The position numbers and the translations under genes were made by a program. A stretch of 64,000 nt of DNA from a virus: positions 18,030 to 82,029 of the IMG/VR virus record IMGVR_UViG_3300020205_000565. One strand, 5' to 3'. The notes under the pieces are model-generated. The model had not been told where the DNA came from. It saw only the letters and a program-made list of their open reading frames with translations, and did no database searches. How positions within the stretch are numbered: position 1 is the first letter of the stretch; each line of letters begins with the position of its first letter. Shown here one piece after another: positions 61,852 through 64,000 of this stretch.

Positions 61852-62403
61852 TTAGTTGTTTATGGTATAAAGTTCATAATATACATACAAATCACCATCC
61901 CAGTTATTAACTCCAGCTATTGTAGGATTAGCGTTATAAAGATTAAACTCTAATCCGTTTGAAACCCCTGTAGCAATTAAATGAGGAATAGCATTATCAG
62001 TTATAGTATTTTTATAATACACTGAATATTGTACATATATATTATCTCTGTTAGTTATGGTAAGGTCTAGATCTGGGTTATTAATCAAGAAAGAAACTGA
62101 AGTAGCATAAGCTGCACCGGGAGTTAAAGGAGCAGATGTTCCCATACCTGTAATATCAATAATACCACGAATAGTGCTTACTGTTACAGTACTGGTAGCT
62201 GTAATATCTAACTCATAATGAGCAGTATTAGCAACAAGTCCTGCTTGAATAAAATCTTGTGCGGGCATAGCATAAGATTGATACTTATCACCACGCTTTT
62301 GGAATGATACATCAGCACCTAGTACTACTAAGTCTTGTGGACTATCTAGGACAGTTCTAATTAATTGTTGCTTCTTTATATGAAGCCAGTTAAGTATATC
62401 CAT
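61852..62403 (-). CDS. Fibre-type protein with shared N-terminal anchor, 183 aa
   Basis: Begins with the same anchor (MDILNWLHIKKQQLIRTVLD, DLVVLGADVSFQKRGDKYQS, YAMPAQDF). The remaining 125 residues are beta strands typical of a small jelly-roll-like domain (HYELDITATSTVTVSTIRGI, TISNRDN-type loops, WDGDLYVYYELYTINN end), probably a receptor-binding tip. It lies two bases after the 40-aa paralogue gene. Fold call is by pattern only. Confidence 0.75.
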   Translation of the reverse strand: MDILNWLHIKKQQLIRTVLDSPQDLVVLGADVSFQKRGDKYQSYAMPAQDFIQAGLVANTAHYELDITATSTVTVSTIRGIIDITGMGTSAPLTPGAAYATSVSFLINNPDLDLTITNRDNIYVQYSVYYKNTITDNAIPHLIATGVSNGLEFNLYNANPTIAGVNNWDGDLYVYYELYTINN

Positions 62404-62405
62404 AT

Positions 62406-62528
62406 TTACATTTTTAGTTCATTAAGGGCTTGCAAAATAACCTCTACATCTTTTAAAGTATATATACCTTTTAATGTAGCTGCGTTTAAAGCTTGCTCAA
62501 TAGTTTGAATTGCTTTTTCTTTTTCCAT
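62406..62528 (-). CDS. Small helical protein, 40 aa (paralogue of the gene at 59351)
   Basis: The sequence MEKEKAIQTIEQALNAATLK continues GIYTLKDVEVILQALNELKM. Its start overlaps the stop of the 465-aa fibre gene (TAATG), implying translational coupling. Related to the 50-aa protein downstream at about half of the positions. Both occur immediately after genes with YadA-like repeats. No known function. Confidence 0.8.
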   Translation of the reverse strand: MEKEKAIQTIEQALNAATLKGIYTLKDVEVILQALNELKM

Positions 62529-63925
62529 TATGCAACGTACATTGGGATTTTGTAGTTAACTCCGTTAACACGTACAGTCCATGTTCTAGTAGTAGCAGCA
62601 GGCGTTTCTGTAGTAACAGTTCCAGCGTTTGTAGCAGCTGATCCAACAACAAATTGATTAGATGCAGTTGCAGTTGCTCCAGCCCCTAAAATAAGTGACC
62701 CTACCCATCCTCCAGAAACAGTAGAATGTCCTACAGCTGTGTTACTGCTTCCAGTTGCATCAGTTCCTAAGGAATTATAACCTATAGCAGTATTAGCAAC
62801 TCCTGTAACTGAATTTTGATTTGCATAAGTTCCTATAGCTACGTTTTGTTGTCCAGTTGTTAAATTTACCATTGACGACAATCCTACAGCTGTGTTCTGG
62901 GCACCTGTAGCAGTTGCAAGAGAGCTATGTCCAACAGCGGTATTTCCTGAAGCAGTTAAATTACTAGCAAGAGCACTTTTACCAATAGCTGTGTTGAACG
63001 ATCCTGTAGTATTTGAAGTAAGGCTATTGTGACCTACTGCTGTGTTTTCAGTTCCTAAAGTATTGCTGTTTAAAGCAGAATGACCTGCAGCTGTGTTTTG
63101 ATTAGCAGTATTGCTATACAATGCACCTTTTCCAATAGCTGTGTTTTGATTCCCTGTGGTTGTAGTATACAAAGCTGAATAACCTACAGCTGTATTACCA
63201 TAACCTTGGCTAATATTTGATAAAGAATATGCTCCGAATGCAGAGTTCTCAAAATTAAAAGCATTAGCTGTACTAAGAGCAAATTGACCAAAACTTGTAC
63301 TGCTTACAACGTTACCTAAACCGTTATTCCAAACTGTTTTATCAGTGTTATTCCACTCTAAATGAGGGATCTGTGTTTGATATACAGGAATGTTAATTAC
63401 TCCACCGCCTAATGTTGCAGCACCACCTGTACCAGTAGTAGTTAAGCTATTAGTAGCTCCTGAAGGACCTGTTGCACCAGTTGGACCTTGTAATCCAGTA
63501 GCACCGGTTGCACCAGTAGCTCCTTGTGAAGCAAGTAATGCCCAGTTAGTAGGGTCAGAAGCAGGATTAGTAGCAGATGGACCTACGTTAGCAATACAGA
63601 ACCATGATGCTCCACCGTAACCTACTGCGTCATCAATTACATAAGTTCCTAAAGCAGACCATGATCCTTGCCAGTTTAATCCGGCAGGACCTACAGGACC
63701 TATGGGACCAGCAGGGCCAGTAACACCAGCAACTCCTTGAGGACCAGCTGGACCAGCAGGTAAGATTTGAGCAAATTCACCAATTTCCATTGCGTAGTTC
63801 TGATAAAGATCTCCGCGTTTATTGACTCCTACTTTAGCACCAAAGATCATTAAGTCGCTAAGGCTACCTGGTGTAGTACGTACAAATTTGTTTTTGGCTA
63901 GATAAAGCCAGTTTAGAATGTCCAT
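62528..63925 (-). CDS. Collagen-like and YadA-like fibre with shared N-terminal anchor, 465 aa
   Basis: Order of parts: the anchor (1-55, MDILNWLYLAKNKFVRTTPG ... KRGDLYQNYAMEIGEF), a Gly-X-Y collagen-like stretch (GPAGPQGVAGVTGPAGPIGP), a carbohydrate-binding-like domain (about 88-135, WQGSWSALGTYVIDDAVGYG), a second GAT/GP collagen stretch, then about 13 YadA-type head repeats (215-420) and a C-terminal trimer end (NQFVVGSAATNAGTVTTET, TWTVRVNGVNYKI). It is a strong candidate for a receptor-binding fibre. It is the first complete gene at the right end; the 75 bases upstream hold no clear promoter. Confidence 0.88.
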   Translation of the reverse strand: MDILNWLYLAKNKFVRTTPGSLSDLMIFGAKVGVNKRGDLYQNYAMEIGEFAQILPAGPAGPQGVAGVTGPAGPIGPVGPAGLNWQGSWSALGTYVIDDAVGYGGASWFCIANVGPSATNPASDPTNWALLASQGATGATGATGLQGPTGATGPSGATNSLTTTGTGGAATLGGGVINIPVYQTQIPHLEWNNTDKTVWNNGLGNVVSSTSFGQFALSTANAFNFENSAFGAYSLSNISQGYGNTAVGYSALYTTTTGNQNTAIGKGALYSNTANQNTAAGHSALNSNTLGTENTAVGHNSLTSNTTGSFNTAIGKSALASNLTASGNTAVGHSSLATATGAQNTAVGLSSMVNLTTGQQNVAIGTYANQNSVTGVANTAIGYNSLGTDATGSSNTAVGHSTVSGGWVGSLILGAGATATASNQFVVGSAATNAGTVTTETPAATTRTWTVRVNGVNYKIPMYVA

Positions 63926-64000
63926 GATTAGATTAGATTAATGGATTAGTATATAGTATAATATAAGAAGACTTGTTTAGATATCCAAATTATAACTGGA
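63926..64000 (-). other. Right-end non-coding sequence, nothing clear
   Basis: AT-rich sequence before the 465-aa fibre start. A near-match to the -7 element (TATAATTTG, one extra base) lies about 60 bases upstream, but spacing and a -33 element are not convincing. The window ends before further context is visible. Confidence 0.4.

Overview
The window is a 64 kb piece of a large tailed-phage genome that infects, by every sign visible, a member of the Bacteroidota. All convincing genes lie on the minus strand, so the map reads from right to left (64000 to 1). The DNA is AT-rich, Shine-Dalgarno sequences are absent, start sites have A-rich leaders, and the few promoter-like sites match the Bacteroidota -7 element TAnnTTTG. 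Gene content and order (IHF-like protein, terminase, portal, scaffold, HK97-type capsid, connector and ring proteins, a very large muzzle-like protein, then giant virion cargo proteins) resemble the structural half of crAss-like phages (Crassvirales) or close relatives. This assignment comes from memory of protein families, not from a database search.

Layout in transcription order. (1) 63925-58961: a fibre module. Three genes share one 55-residue N-terminal anchor and have different C-termini; around them lie YadA-head-like and collagen-like fibres, two paralogous tiny proteins missed by a length cut-off, and a membrane-anchored coiled coil. It ends at a strong terminator followed directly by the best Bacteroidota promoter in the window. 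(2) 58839-56047: overlapping small genes for a winged-helix candidate, an IHF/HU-like protein, a Cys-cluster protein, a PD-(D/E)XK nuclease and a possible small terminase. (3) 56041-42714: large terminase, portal with a glutamine-rich helical tail, scaffold candidate, major capsid protein, seven very small basic or zinc-ribbon proteins, a connector protein, a complete ferritin, and a 503-aa presumably abundant virion protein. (4) 42625-36175: cysteine-rich, Fn3-like and vWA/beta-propeller surface proteins. (5) 36034-28478: tail ring/hub proteins and the 1781-aa muzzle-like protein. (6) 28478-1: six giant proteins (2926, 1291, 959, 1097, 1877 and more than 1303 aa), probably ejected with the DNA. 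They carry zinc-metalloprotease HExxH motifs, lysozyme-like domains, a SLOG-like Rossmann domain and hydrophobic glycine-rich segments.

The most unusual content is in region 6. The 2926-aa protein is built from two tandemly duplicated sets of modules, and its module boundaries carry a recurring basic motif of the form GG-x(n)-LPKAQ-x-G, also seen in the next gene. It may be a processing or packaging signal of a modular virion polyprotein. Other notable items are the ferritin with an extra N-terminal tail inside the head gene block, the vWA/MIDAS adhesin, the shared fibre anchor, and terminators fused to promoters that divide the late transcript.

There is no gene-free stretch over 300 bases. 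I saw no tRNA, rRNA, CRISPR array, insertion sequence, integrase or replication gene.
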